NCBI RefSeq assembly: GCF_025195125.1 | Contig: NZ_JAMGSL010000008.1 | Location: forward strand, 388,602-440,886 | Reading direction: 5' to 3' | Length of the DNA stretch: 52,285 nucleotides | Origin: Streptomyces sp. Je 1-79 | Lineage (GTDB): Bacteria > Actinomycetota > Actinomycetes > Streptomycetales > Streptomycetaceae | Shown: positions 32,997 to 41,611 of the stretch, piece by piece | How positions within the stretch are numbered: position 1 is the stretch's first letter | Layout of the letters: every line of letters starts with the position of its first letter | The notes under the pieces: model-generated | The model's database searches: none | What the model was told of the DNA's origin: nothing | Seen by the model: the letters and a program-made list of their open reading frames with translations, nothing else | Program-made: the position numbers and the translations under genes

Positions 32997-33046
32997 ACGT
33001 ACGAAGGCGGCCGCCCCGGAGATCCGGGGCGGCCGCCTTCGTACGT
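32997..33046. terminator. Very long perfect hairpin between convergent genes
   Basis: A 24-bp perfect inverted repeat (32997-33020/33023-33046) with only two bases between the arms. It lies between the anchored protein and erpA and can terminate both. Confidence 0.8.
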
Positions 33047-33060
33047 ACGGCTGACGCGAC

Positions 33061-33417
33061 TCAGCTGAACGAGTCGCCGCAGGCGCAGGAACCCGTGGCG
33101 TTCGGGTTGTCGATCGTGAAGCCCTGCTTCTCGATGGTGTCGACGAAGTCGATCGAGGCGCCGCCCAGGTACGGGGCGCTCATGCGGTCGGTGACGACCT
33201 TGACACCGTCGAAGTCCTTGACGACGTCGCCGTCGAGCGAACGCTCGTCGAAGAAGAGCTGGTAGCGCAGGCCGGAGCAGCCGCCGGGCTGTACGGCGAC
33301 GCGCAGCGCGAGGTCGTCGCGGCCTTCCTGGTCGAGCAGGGCCTTGACCTTGGCCGCGGCGGCGTCAGACAGGAGGATGCCGTCGCTGACAGTGGTCTTC
33401 TCGTCCGATACGGACAT
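33061..33417 (-). CDS. erpA: Iron-sulfur cluster insertion protein ErpA
   Basis: A 118-residue A-type carrier. The three cluster-ligand cysteines are in GGCSGLRYQ and the C-terminal GSCACGDSFS. It receives [Fe-S] clusters and passes them to target enzymes. ATG 33417 has GGGAGAG. It is divergent from nadA, whose product is a [4Fe-4S] enzyme. The M. tuberculosis homologue Rv2204c is in the same relative place. Confidence 0.93.
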   Translation of the reverse strand: MSVSDEKTTVSDGILLSDAAAAKVKALLDQEGRDDLALRVAVQPGGCSGLRYQLFFDERSLDGDVVKDFDGVKVVTDRMSAPYLGGASIDFVDTIEKQGFTIDNPNATGSCACGDSFS

Positions 33418-33592
33418 CTGCTTCTCTCCCGGGTTGTACGGAGACTGCTTGCCGACGGTTCCAACCGGCGGGACCCGGGATTCATTCCGGGGCAGGGCTC
33501 GGCTTCACGTCTTTTCCCCTTCATGCTCGCACACCCGCTCCCGGACCGGCGAACGGCAAGATCCGATCCGTGGACCGCGAATTCGTCACATC

Positions 33593-33644
33593 GACACTAT
33601 GGACATCGTCAAACTGACGTGAAGCGGTTATGATAGATAGTGTC
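33593..33644 (+). promoter_or_regulatory. AT-rich control region of nadA with inverted repeats
   Basis: GACACTAT (33593-33600) and ATAGTGTC (33637-33644) are a perfect 8-bp inverted repeat; CGTCA-AAC-TGACG lies between at 33607-33619. CTGACG (33614-33619) and TAGTGT (33638-33643) make a possible promoter with 18-bp spacing, so the right arm would overlap the -10. This is the most AT-rich stretch in the window. Confidence 0.45.
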
Positions 33645-33687
33645 ATTTAGACGAAAAGGTCTTCCGTAGAAAGAAAGGGTGCGTGAC

Positions 33688-34860
33688 GTGACCACCGCCC
33701 AGCCCCTGGACGTCCAGCCGACGCCGCTCGCCCTCCTGCTGCTCGGCCGCGAGGCCGACCCCAAGAGCGAGCGCGGAGTGGAGTGTCCCGGCGACCTTCC
33801 GTCGCCCTCCGACCCGGACCTGGTGGAGCGCGCCCGCGCCGCCAAGGAGAAGCTCGGGGACAAGGTCTTCGTCCTCGGCCACCACTACCAGCGCGACGAG
33901 GTCATCCAGTTCGCCGACGTCACGGGCGACTCCTTCAAGCTCGCCCGCGACGCCGCCGCGCGCCCGGAGGCCGAGTACATCGTCTTCTGCGGTGTGCACT
34001 TCATGGCCGAATCGGCCGACATCCTCACCACGGACGACCAGAAGGTCGTCCTGCCGGACCTCGCGGCCGGCTGCTCGATGGCCGACATGGCCACCGCCGA
34101 GCAGGTCGCGGAGTGCTGGGACGTCCTGACCGAGGCCGGGATAGCCGAGCAGGTCGTGCCCGTCTCGTACATGAACTCCTCGGCCGACATCAAGGCTTTC
34201 ACAGGCAAGCACGGGGGCACGATCTGCACCTCGTCCAACGCCAAGCGCGCCCTCGACTGGGCCTTCGAGCAGGGCGAGAAGGTCCTGTTCCTGCCCGACC
34301 AGCACCTGGGCCGGAACACGGCCGTGCGGGAGATGGGCATGACGCTGGACGACTGCGTCCTGTACAACCCGCACAAGCCGAACGGCGGCCTCACCGTCGA
34401 GCAGCTGCGGGACGCCAAGATGATCCTGTGGCGGGGTCACTGCTCGGTGCACGGCCGGTTCTCGCTGGACTCGGTCGAGGACGTCCGCGCGCGGATCCCG
34501 GGCGTGAACGTGCTGGTGCACCCGGAGTGCAAGCACGAGGTCGTGGCCGCCGCGGACTACGTCGGCTCGACGGAGTACATCATCAAGACGCTGGAGGCGG
34601 CCCCGGCCGGCTCGAAGTGGGCGATCGGCACGGAGCTGAACCTGGTCCGCCGCGTGGCCGCCGCTCACCCGGACAAGGAGGTCGTCTTCCTCGACAAGAC
34701 GGTCTGCTTCTGCTCGACGATGAACCGGATCGACCTGCCGCACCTGGTGTGGGCGCTGGAGTCGCTGGCCGAGGGCAACCTGGTCAACCGGATCCAGGTC
34801 GACAAGGAGACGGAGAGCTTCGCGAAGCTGGCGCTGGAGCGGATGCTCGCGCTGCCGTAA
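33688..34860 (+). CDS. nadA: Quinolinate synthase
   Basis: A 390-residue [4Fe-4S] enzyme that condenses iminoaspartate with dihydroxyacetone phosphate to quinolinate for NAD synthesis. Cluster cysteines are in FCGVHFMAE, HPECKHE and VCFCSTM, and GHHYQRDEV carries the substrate-binding His pair. GTG 33688 is chosen for its AAAGGG eight bases upstream; GTG 33679 would add three residues. nadB and nadC are not next to it. A repeat-rich promoter region precedes it. Divergent erpA may supply its cluster, which is inference. Confidence 0.95.
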   Translation: MTTAQPLDVQPTPLALLLLGREADPKSERGVECPGDLPSPSDPDLVERARAAKEKLGDKVFVLGHHYQRDEVIQFADVTGDSFKLARDAAARPEAEYIVFCGVHFMAESADILTTDDQKVVLPDLAAGCSMADMATAEQVAECWDVLTEAGIAEQVVPVSYMNSSADIKAFTGKHGGTICTSSNAKRALDWAFEQGEKVLFLPDQHLGRNTAVREMGMTLDDCVLYNPHKPNGGLTVEQLRDAKMILWRGHCSVHGRFSLDSVEDVRARIPGVNVLVHPECKHEVVAAADYVGSTEYIIKTLEAAPAGSKWAIGTELNLVRRVAAAHPDKEVVFLDKTVCFCSTMNRIDLPHLVWALESLAEGNLVNRIQVDKETESFAKLALERMLALP

Positions 34861-34876
34861 GGCACGCCACCTGGCC

Positions 34877-34918
34877 GCACGAAGGGCGCCCCGCGGACTC
34901 GCGGGGCGCCCTTCGTGC
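34877..34918. terminator. Bidirectional terminator between nadA and RND gene
   Basis: A perfect 19-bp inverted repeat (34877-34895/34900-34918) with a GACT loop between convergent genes. Confidence 0.8.
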
Positions 34919-34927
34919 GTGTGGGCG

Positions 34928-37900
34928 TCAGATGTCGAGCGCGTCCAGCAGCGTCGCGTCCGCGGGGGTCGTGTCCGGCTGCTCCGGGTTGTCGAGCGTG
35001 CCGTCCCGCTTCGCCTTCCTCGCCGCCTTCTTCGCCGCCTTCTTCTTCGCACGGCGCTCCTTGCGGAGCTCCACCATCGCGTAGAGCGTCGGGACGAGCA
35101 GCAGCGTCAGCAGCGTCGAGGTGATCAGACCGCCGATCACCACCACCGCCAGCGGCTGGGCGATGAAACCGCCCTCGCCGGTGATGCCGAGCGCCATCGG
35201 AAGCAGCGCGAAGATCGTCGCCAGGGCCGTCATCAGGATCGGGCGCAGACGGTGGCGGCCGCCCTCGACGACCGCCTCGACGATGCCCAGGCCCTGCGAG
35301 CGGTACTGGTTGATCAGGTCGATCAGGACGATCGCGTTGGTGACCACGATGCCGATGAGCATCAGCATGCCGATCATCGCCGGGACGCCCATCGCCGTGC
35401 CCGTGAGCACGAGCAGACCGATCGCGCCGGTCGCCGCGAACGGGATCGACACCAGCAGGATCAGCGGCTGGACCAGGGACCTGAAGGTCGCGACCAGGAG
35501 CATGAAGACGATCGCGATCGCCGCGAGCATCGCCAGGCCCAGGTTGACGAACGCCTCGGACTGGTCCTCGGAGACACCGCCGATGGACGCGGTCGCGCCC
35601 TCCGGGAGGTCGAGCGCGTTGATCTTCGACTGGAGCGCCGTGCTGACCGCGCCGGTGTTGTCACCGGTCGGCTTGGCCGTGATCGTCGCGGCCCGCGAGC
35701 CGTCGATCCGGGTCATCGAGACCGGGCCCGGGACGAGCTTCACCTCGGCGATGTCGCCGAGCTTGACCGGGCCGAGCGGCAGCGCCTTCAGGCCCGCCAT
35801 GGTGGTGGCCCGGTTCGCCGAGGTCAGGACGATGTCCCGCTCGGTGTCGTCGAGGATCGCCTTGCCGGCCGGGGTGCCGCGGACCGCCTGCGCGACGGCC
35901 GTACCGAGCGTCGTGTCGTCGAAGCCGAGGTCCGCCGCCTTCGCGTTGGCCTTGACGGAGATCCGCGGCACGGACTGCGACAGGTCGCTCTGGACGTCGG
36001 TGACGTCGTCGAGCCCGGCGACCTCGGCCTTGACCGCCTCGGACGCCTTCTTCAGGGTGGCGGCGTCGGAGGCCTTGACCACGACGCTCAGGTCCTGGCT
36101 GCCGAAGCCGTCGCCCGCCGCGATCGTCGTGTCGCCGATGCCGTCGAGCGTGCCGAGGGCCTCGTCGATGGCGTCGCGGGTCTTCTCGTACGACGCCGAG
36201 TCCTCCAGCGTCACCTGGTACGAGGCCTGGTTGGCGCCGGTGCCGCCGCCGAAGGCGGCCATGAAGCCCGAGGAGCCGACGGTGACCTGGTAGTCCTTCA
36301 CGCCGTCGGTGGTCGAGAGGACCTTCTCGACCTTCTGCGCGGCCTGGTCGGCCGCCGCGAGGCTGGTGCCCGGAGCCAGCTCCTGCTTGATGCTCAGGAC
36401 CTCCTGCTCGCCCTGGTCGAAGAAGTTGGTCTTCAGGAGCGGGGCCATGCCGAAGGTGCCGAGCAGGACGACGATCGCGATCGCCACGCTGGTGAGGCGG
36501 CGACGGGTCGCGAAGCGCAGGACCGGGACGTACAGCCGCTGCAGCCGGCTCCTGTTCTCCTTCTCCTCGGCTCGGCGCCGGGCCTCGTCCGGGTCCTCGG
36601 ACGTGCCCTTGGGGGCGCGCAGGAACCAGTACGAGAGGACCGGGACGACTGTGAGCGAGACCAGGAGCGAGGCGAGCAGGGCCGCGGTGACCGTCAGGCT
36701 GAACGAGCCGAACAGCTCGCCGACCATGCCGCCGACCAGACCGATGGGCAGGAAGACCGCGACGGTGGTGAGCGTGGAGGAGGTCACGGCGCCCGCGACC
36801 TCGCGGACCGCCGTGAGGATCGCCGCCTGGCGCTCCTCCCCGTAGCCGAGGTGCCGCTTGATGTTCTCCAGGACCACGATCGAGTCGTCGACGACCCGGC
36901 CGATGGCGATGGTGAGGGCGCCCAGCGTCAGCATGTTGAGCGAGAGGTCGCGGGTCCACAGCACGATCAGGGCCAGGACGACCGAGAGCGGGATGGAGAC
37001 CGCGGTCACCAGGGTGGAGCGGATCGAGGCGAGGAAGACCAGGATCACCAGGACGGCCATGACGAGGCCGAGCGCGCCCTCCGTGGTCAGACCGGAGATC
37101 GACTTGGAGACGGCGGGTCCCTGGTCGGAGACGACGGTCAGCTCGGCGCCCGCGCCGAGGTCCTTGCGGAGGTCGGGCAGCTTGTCCTGGACCGCCTCGG
37201 AGATGGCGACGGCGCTGCCGTCGTTGTCCATGGTGGCCATCACGGCGAGGCTGGCCTTGCCGTTCGTACGGGTGATGGAGACCCGGGAGGACTCCTCCTG
37301 CCGCACGTCGGCCACGTCGGCGAGGCGGACGGCCCGGCCCTTCTCGGGCTTGATGCGCAGGTCCTGGATCTGCTGGAGCGAGGTGAAGCCGCCGCCGACC
37401 TGGACCGTACGGCTCTTGCCGTCCTCGGAGAAGGAACCGGCCGGTACCGTTCCGCCGCCGGAGCGGATGGCCTCGGCGACCTTCACGGTGCTGAGGCCCG
37501 CCTTGGCCAGCTCGGCGTCGTCGGGGGTGACCGAGACCTGGAGGTCCTGGACGCCGTCGACCGAGACCTGGCCGACGCCGTCGATGTCCTCCAGGGCGGG
37601 GACGACCGTGCGCTCCAGCTGGGCGGCGAGCGCCTGCTGGTCCTTGTCGGAGGTGACGGCGAGGACGACGGTCGGGATGTCGTCGGTGGAACCGGCGACG
37701 ACCTGCGGGTCGACACCGTCCGGGAGCGCCACGCGCGCCCGGTTCACGGCCTGCTGGACGTCGGCGACGAGCTGCTTGGTGCCCTCGTCCCCGTAGTCGA
37801 AGGTGGCCATGATGACGGCGTTGCCCTCGGAGGCGGTGGAGGTGACCCCCTTGATGCCGTCGACCGCCTTGATCGTGGACTCGAGCGGCTCGACGACCTG

Positions 37901-38086
37901 CTTCTCGACCACGTCGGGAGACGCGCCCTGGTAGGGGGCGAGGACCGAGACCATCGGGAGCTCGATCGACGGCAGCAGTTGCTGCTTCAGCTGCGGGATG
38001 GCTATCGCCCCGAAGACGATGGCGACGATGGACATCAGCCCGATCAGGGCCCGTTGCGCGAGGCTGAATCTGGACAGCCAGGACAT
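34928..38086 (-). CDS. RND-family efflux permease (HAE1/SwrC-like)
   Basis: A 1052-residue transporter with 12 membrane helices and two large extracytoplasmic loops, after helices 1 and 7. The conserved GRVVDDSIVVLENIKRH in helix 4 carries the proton-relay Asp pair, and the N-terminus QLKQQLLPSIELPMVSV is that of HAE1 permeases, not of the MMPL group usual in actinobacteria. No membrane-fusion or outer-membrane partner is near, as for SwrC of Bacillus. The C-terminus is a basic Lys/Ala tail. A two-component system lies immediately upstream on the same strand, 148 bases away, and probably controls it. The substrate is unknown. Confidence 0.9.
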   Translation of the reverse strand: MSWLSRFSLAQRALIGLMSIVAIVFGAIAIPQLKQQLLPSIELPMVSVLAPYQGASPDVVEKQVVEPLESTIKAVDGIKGVTSTASEGNAVIMATFDYGDEGTKQLVADVQQAVNRARVALPDGVDPQVVAGSTDDIPTVVLAVTSDKDQQALAAQLERTVVPALEDIDGVGQVSVDGVQDLQVSVTPDDAELAKAGLSTVKVAEAIRSGGGTVPAGSFSEDGKSRTVQVGGGFTSLQQIQDLRIKPEKGRAVRLADVADVRQEESSRVSITRTNGKASLAVMATMDNDGSAVAISEAVQDKLPDLRKDLGAGAELTVVSDQGPAVSKSISGLTTEGALGLVMAVLVILVFLASIRSTLVTAVSIPLSVVLALIVLWTRDLSLNMLTLGALTIAIGRVVDDSIVVLENIKRHLGYGEERQAAILTAVREVAGAVTSSTLTTVAVFLPIGLVGGMVGELFGSFSLTVTAALLASLLVSLTVVPVLSYWFLRAPKGTSEDPDEARRRAEEKENRSRLQRLYVPVLRFATRRRLTSVAIAIVVLLGTFGMAPLLKTNFFDQGEQEVLSIKQELAPGTSLAAADQAAQKVEKVLSTTDGVKDYQVTVGSSGFMAAFGGGTGANQASYQVTLEDSASYEKTRDAIDEALGTLDGIGDTTIAAGDGFGSQDLSVVVKASDAATLKKASEAVKAEVAGLDDVTDVQSDLSQSVPRISVKANAKAADLGFDDTTLGTAVAQAVRGTPAGKAILDDTERDIVLTSANRATTMAGLKALPLGPVKLGDIAEVKLVPGPVSMTRIDGSRAATITAKPTGDNTGAVSTALQSKINALDLPEGATASIGGVSEDQSEAFVNLGLAMLAAIAIVFMLLVATFRSLVQPLILLVSIPFAATGAIGLLVLTGTAMGVPAMIGMLMLIGIVVTNAIVLIDLINQYRSQGLGIVEAVVEGGRHRLRPILMTALATIFALLPMALGITGEGGFIAQPLAVVVIGGLITSTLLTLLLVPTLYAMVELRKERRAKKKAAKKAARKAKRDGTLDNPEQPDTTPADATLLDALDI

Positions 38087-38114
38087 GGGGTCTCTCTTCT
38101 GTGGCGTGCTCGGC

Positions 38115-38140
38115 AGGCGGGCGGTGATGGCTGCCCGCCT
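38115..38140 (-). promoter_or_regulatory. Hairpin between the response regulator and RND genes
   Basis: AGGCGGGC (38115-38122) pairs with GCCCGCCT (38133-38140) over a 10-base loop. It could be a terminator of the two-component operon or a partial read-through point into the pump gene. Confidence 0.4.
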
Positions 38141-38234
38141 ACACCATCAGCCATGGGAAGCGCCGGATCCTCGGCCCCCGGGTCCAAATCCTTATCCCGC
38201 GCATACCGCGTCTGGAGTACGCCGACGTACTCCC

Positions 38235-38927
38235 TCACTCCACCCTTGGACGTACCAGCCCCGACTCGTAGGCCGTGACCACCAACTGGGCCCGGTCCCG
38301 CGCGCCCAGTTTCGCCATGGCCCGGTTGACATGGGTCTTCACCGTGAGGGGGCTGACCTCCAGGCGTTCGGCGATCTCGTCGTTGGAGTGCCCGCCGGCG
38401 ACGAGGACGAGGACCTCGCGTTCGCGGGTGGTGAGGGCCGCGAGCCGCTCGGAGTACCCCGGTGCGTCCTCGCCGCCCGCCGGGTCCGAACTGCCGCCCT
38501 GTGCCAGGAACTTGGCGATCAGTCCTTTGGTCGCGACGGGCGAGAGCAGGGCGTCCCCGGCGGCGGCGATACGGATGGCGTTGAGCAGTTCCTCCGGCTC
38601 CGCCCCTTTTCCGAGGAAGCCGGAGGCCCCGGCCCGGAGCGACTGCACGACGTACTCGTCCACCTCGAAGGTGGTCAGCATGACGATCCGTACGTCGGAC
38701 AGCTCCGGGTCCGCGGTGATCAGCCGGGTGGCGGCGAGCCCGTCCGTACCCGGCATCCGGATGTCCATCAGGACGACGTCGGCCCGGGTGGAGCGGGCGA
38801 GCGCGACGGCCTCGGCCCCGTCCGCGGCCTCGGCGACGACCTCCATGTCCGGTTCGGAGTTCACGAGCACCTTGAAGGCGCTGCGGAGCAGGGCCTGGTC
38901 GTCGGCGAGCAGCACCCGGATGGTCAT
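38235..38927 (-). CDS. NarL/LuxR-family response regulator
   Basis: A 230-residue regulator: receiver domain 1-120 with acidic pocket ADD (8-10), phospho-acceptor Asp in VVLMDIRMPG (about residue 54), Thr in MLTTF and Lys in GKGAEP; then a LuxR helix-turn-helix, LTTREREVLVLVAGGHSNDEIAERL broken here at ...VSPLTVKTHV. It overlaps the sensor-kinase gene by four bases. Likely targets are its own operon and the downstream RND pump. Confidence 0.95.
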   Translation of the reverse strand: MTIRVLLADDQALLRSAFKVLVNSEPDMEVVAEAADGAEAVALARSTRADVVLMDIRMPGTDGLAATRLITADPELSDVRIVMLTTFEVDEYVVQSLRAGASGFLGKGAEPEELLNAIRIAAAGDALLSPVATKGLIAKFLAQGGSSDPAGGEDAPGYSERLAALTTREREVLVLVAGGHSNDEIAERLEVSPLTVKTHVNRAMAKLGARDRAQLVVTAYESGLVRPRVE

Positions 38928-40150
38928 GTGTCCTCCCCCGTACGGGCCGTTGCGGGCAGTATCGCCTGGACCCGGAAGCCTCCGCCGTAGCGGGGTGCCG
39001 CGGTCAGGGTGCCGCCGAGGGCGGTGACGCGCTCCCGCATGCCGATCAGCCCGTGGCCGCCGGTGTCGGCGGCCGGCTCCTGCTGCGGCACGCCGTCGTC
39101 GAGGACCGTGATCTCAACGGTCCGGCCCACCCGGACGACGCTCACCTCGGCCTTGGCGTCCGGGCCCGCGTGCTTCTGCACGTTGGTCAGCGCCTCCTGG
39201 ATGATCCGGTACGCGGCGAGGTCGACGGCCGCGGGGAGCGCTGCGTCCTCGCCGGCGCGCGCCAGCTCGACCGGCAGCCCGGCGTGGCGGAAGGTGGCGA
39301 GGAGCTCGTCGAGGACGGTGAGACCGGGGGCCGGCTCGGTGGGGGCCTCGGGGTCGCCGGACTGGCGCAGCAGGCCGACCGTGGCGCGCAGCTCGTTGAG
39401 GGCGGACCGGCTGGCGTCCCGGACGTGGGCCAGGGCCTCCTTGGCCTGGTCGGGCCGCTTGTCCATGACGTGGGCGGCGACTCCGGCCTGGACGTTGACC
39501 AGCGCGATGTGGTGGGCGACGACGTCGTGCAGATCACGGGCGATCCGCAGGCGTTCCTCGGCGACCCGGCGCTTGGCCTCCTCGTCCCGGGTCCGCTCGG
39601 CGCGCTCGGCCCGCTCGCGTATGGCGTCGACGAAGGCGCGCCTGCTGCGGACGGCGTCGCCCGCGGCCGCGGCCATGCCGGTCCAGGCGAAGATGCCCAG
39701 GTTCTCCTGGGCGTACCAGGGGGTGGGCCCGAAGAGCATCGCGGCGCAGGTCAGCACGGCCATCGTGATGAGGCCGACGCGCCAGGTGGTGGGGCGGTCG
39801 GTGCGGGAGGCGACCGTGAAGAGCGCGATGACGGCGCTCATCGTGACGGGGGCGGGGCTGTTGTCGGTGATCAGCTCGACGAGGGTGACACCGCCCGTGA
39901 AGGCGAGGACGGCGAGGGGGTCGCGGCGCCGCAGGACGAGGGCGCCGGCGCCGAGCACCATGAGGAGCACGCTGCTCGCGTCGGGAGTGCGGTCGCCGAA
40001 GGTGGGGCCGTTGGGGCTGCCGTGCGGGTCGGCGAAGGAGGCCGTGATCATGCAGGCGAGCACGCCGAGAGCGAGGGCCCCGTCGAAGGCGAGGGGGTGC
40101 GCCCGCAGCCACTGCCGGGCCCGCTGGAAGCCGCTGTCGAGGGTGGTCAC
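38924..40150 (-). CDS. Sensor histidine kinase, NarL-partner type
   Basis: A 408-residue kinase with five or six membrane segments in the first 150 residues and no large sensor domain, a HisKA_3 domain with the phospho-acceptor His in RDLHDVVAHH, and a C-terminal HATPase with GGHGLIGMRERV. This 'intramembrane-sensing' layout is common in Streptomyces for envelope-stress systems. GTG 40150 is preferred because TACCGT lies eight bases upstream (leaderless); TTG 40159 is the longer alternative. It starts just after the terminator of pspA-pspAA. Confidence 0.93.
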   Translation of the reverse strand: MTTLDSGFQRARQWLRAHPLAFDGALALGVLACMITASFADPHGSPNGPTFGDRTPDASSVLLMVLGAGALVLRRRDPLAVLAFTGGVTLVELITDNSPAPVTMSAVIALFTVASRTDRPTTWRVGLITMAVLTCAAMLFGPTPWYAQENLGIFAWTGMAAAAGDAVRSRRAFVDAIRERAERAERTRDEEAKRRVAEERLRIARDLHDVVAHHIALVNVQAGVAAHVMDKRPDQAKEALAHVRDASRSALNELRATVGLLRQSGDPEAPTEPAPGLTVLDELLATFRHAGLPVELARAGEDAALPAAVDLAAYRIIQEALTNVQKHAGPDAKAEVSVVRVGRTVEITVLDDGVPQQEPAADTGGHGLIGMRERVTALGGTLTAAPRYGGGFRVQAILPATARTGEDT

Positions 40151-40158
40151 GACAGGCA

Positions 40159-40164
40159 ACGGTA
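40159..40164 (-). promoter_or_regulatory. Probable -10 box of the two-component operon
   Basis: TACCGT on the minus strand, eight bases before GTG 40150, directly downstream of the pspAA terminator. Confidence 0.4.
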
Positions 40165-40176
40165 CGGGGTGCGACG

Positions 40177-40220
40177 CGCCGGTGCCCCGCTCCCTCCGCG
40201 GAGGGGGCGGGGCACCGGCG
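40177..40220 (-). terminator. Terminator after pspAA
   Basis: A near-perfect 44-bp palindrome (one G-T pair), GC-rich, 17 bases beyond the pspAA stop codon. Confidence 0.75.
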
Positions 40221-40237
40221 TGTTGGAGTCGTGCGGC

Positions 40238-40516
40238 TCAGCCCGGGATCAGTCCGTCGTCGGAGAGCATCTCGCGCACCTCTTCGAGGGTCGCGTCCGG
40301 CGCCGGCAGGATCAGTTCGGAGGGCTCAAGGGCGTCGTCGGGGAGTGGCTCGCCGATCCGGCGGACCTCGTCGAGCAACGCGGACAGAGTCCGGTGAAAG
40401 CCCTCGTCGTCCCCCGACTCCATCTCCGCGAGCAGGTCGTCGTCCAGCCTGTTCAGCTCGACGACGTGGCTGTCGGCCAGCTTCCACTGGCCCTCCCCCA
40501 TGATCCGTACGATCAT
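40238..40516 (-). CDS. pspAA: PspA-associated protein PspAA
   Basis: A 92-residue acidic protein beginning MIVRIMGEGQWKL, the mark of the PspAA family that goes with PspA in actinobacteria and archaea. It binds or modulates PspA during membrane stress. ATG 40516 has AAGGA seven bases upstream and lies 28 bases after pspA, so the two form one operon. Confidence 0.9.
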   Translation of the reverse strand: MIVRIMGEGQWKLADSHVVELNRLDDDLLAEMESGDDEGFHRTLSALLDEVRRIGEPLPDDALEPSELILPAPDATLEEVREMLSDDGLIPG

Positions 40517-40544
40517 GACGCGTCCTTCGGGCTCGTCCCGCTCG

Positions 40545-41342
40545 CTACTGCTTGTCGAAGCGGGGGTGGGACTGCTGCTGGTCCTGCGGCGCGGCCGCGC
40601 CGTTGCCGCCCTCGATGGCCTGCTTCGAGGCCGAGGGGCCACCGGCCAGCTCCGCCTTCATCCGCTGGAGCTCCAGCTCGACGTCCGTACCGCCGGACAG
40701 CCGGTCCAGCTCGGCCTGGATGTCGTCCTTGGCCAGGCCCGACTGGTCGTCGAGCGCGCCCGAGGCGAGCAGCTCGTCGATCGCGCCGGCCCGCGCCTGG
40801 AGCTGGGCCGTCTTGTCCTCGGCGCGCTGGATGGCCACGCCGACGTCGCTCATCTCCTCCGAGATGCCGGAGAAGGACTCGGCGATACGGGTCTGCGCCT
40901 GGGCAGCCGTGTACGTCGCCTTGATCGTCTCCTTCTTCGTGCGGAAGGCGTCCACCTTGGCCTGCAGGCGCTGCGCGGCCAGGGTGAGCTTCTCCTCCTC
41001 GCCCTGCAGCGTCTGGTGCTGCACCTCCAGGTCGCTCACCTGCTGCTGGAGCGCCGCCCGCCGGGACAGCGCCTCGCGGGCCAGGTCCTCGCGGCCGAGC
41101 GCCAGCGCCTTGCGGCCCTGGTCCTCCAGCTTCGCGGACTGGCCCTGGAGCTGGTTCAGCTGCAGTTCGAGCCGCTTGCGCGAGGTCGCCACGTCGGCGA
41201 CACCCCGCCGGACCTTCTGCAGCAGCTCCAGCTGCTTCTGGTAGGAGTAATCGAGGGTCTCGCGCGGATCCTCGGCCCGGTCAAGGGCCTTGTTTGCCTT
41301 CGCGCGGAAGATCATCCCCATACGCTTCATGACACCGCTCAT
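40545..41342 (-). CDS. pspA: PspA/IM30 phage-shock protein
   Basis: A 265-residue, mostly coiled-coil protein of the PspA/Vipp1 family that oligomerises on damaged membranes. The N-terminal amphipathic helix GMIFRAKANKALDRAEDP and the YSYQKQLELLQKVRRGVAD segment are typical. The C-terminal 40 residues are a Gln/Ser-rich tail. It is followed by pspAA. ATG 41342 is used; ATG 41330 (MKRMGM) is a possible start. It is divergent from the DUF3043 gene, and the 269-base gap shows no clear promoter pair for pspA. Confidence 0.93.
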   Translation of the reverse strand: MSGVMKRMGMIFRAKANKALDRAEDPRETLDYSYQKQLELLQKVRRGVADVATSRKRLELQLNQLQGQSAKLEDQGRKALALGREDLAREALSRRAALQQQVSDLEVQHQTLQGEEEKLTLAAQRLQAKVDAFRTKKETIKATYTAAQAQTRIAESFSGISEEMSDVGVAIQRAEDKTAQLQARAGAIDELLASGALDDQSGLAKDDIQAELDRLSGGTDVELELQRMKAELAGGPSASKQAIEGGNGAAAPQDQQQSHPRFDKQ

Positions 41343-41598
41343 GGGCTTCGCGCGCCCCCTTCTGACGGACTCGGCTCAAGCACTCCAACAGGATCCACAG
41401 TACGGGCCCTGTCTCCATTGACGCACTGTTCGGGGGCGGATGTGCTCCTCCCCAAGGACGAGTGCGAACGAGCTCTCTCCGGCCCAGGGAGTAGATGGAC
41501 CTCGGGGAGACCGTGCGTGTCGTCCCTACGTACCCCCACAGACGCGGGCCGATACCAGATCGTTCCCGGCCGCACTGGGGTCCACACCCCCCACCACG

Positions 41599-41604
41599 TA
41601 CCCT
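41599..41604 (+). promoter_or_regulatory. Probable -10 box of leaderless DUF3043 gene
   Basis: TACCCT, seven bases before GTG 41612, no ribosome-binding site. Confidence 0.5.
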
Positions 41605-41611
41605 GGGCTCT

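Noticed and set aside
34919..38278. Plus-strand open frame of 1119 codons opposite the RND gene
   Set aside because: It is a shadow of the real gene: its translation is a low-complexity Arg/Asp/Gly/His mix with no domain, and such long antisense frames are expected in high-GC DNA.
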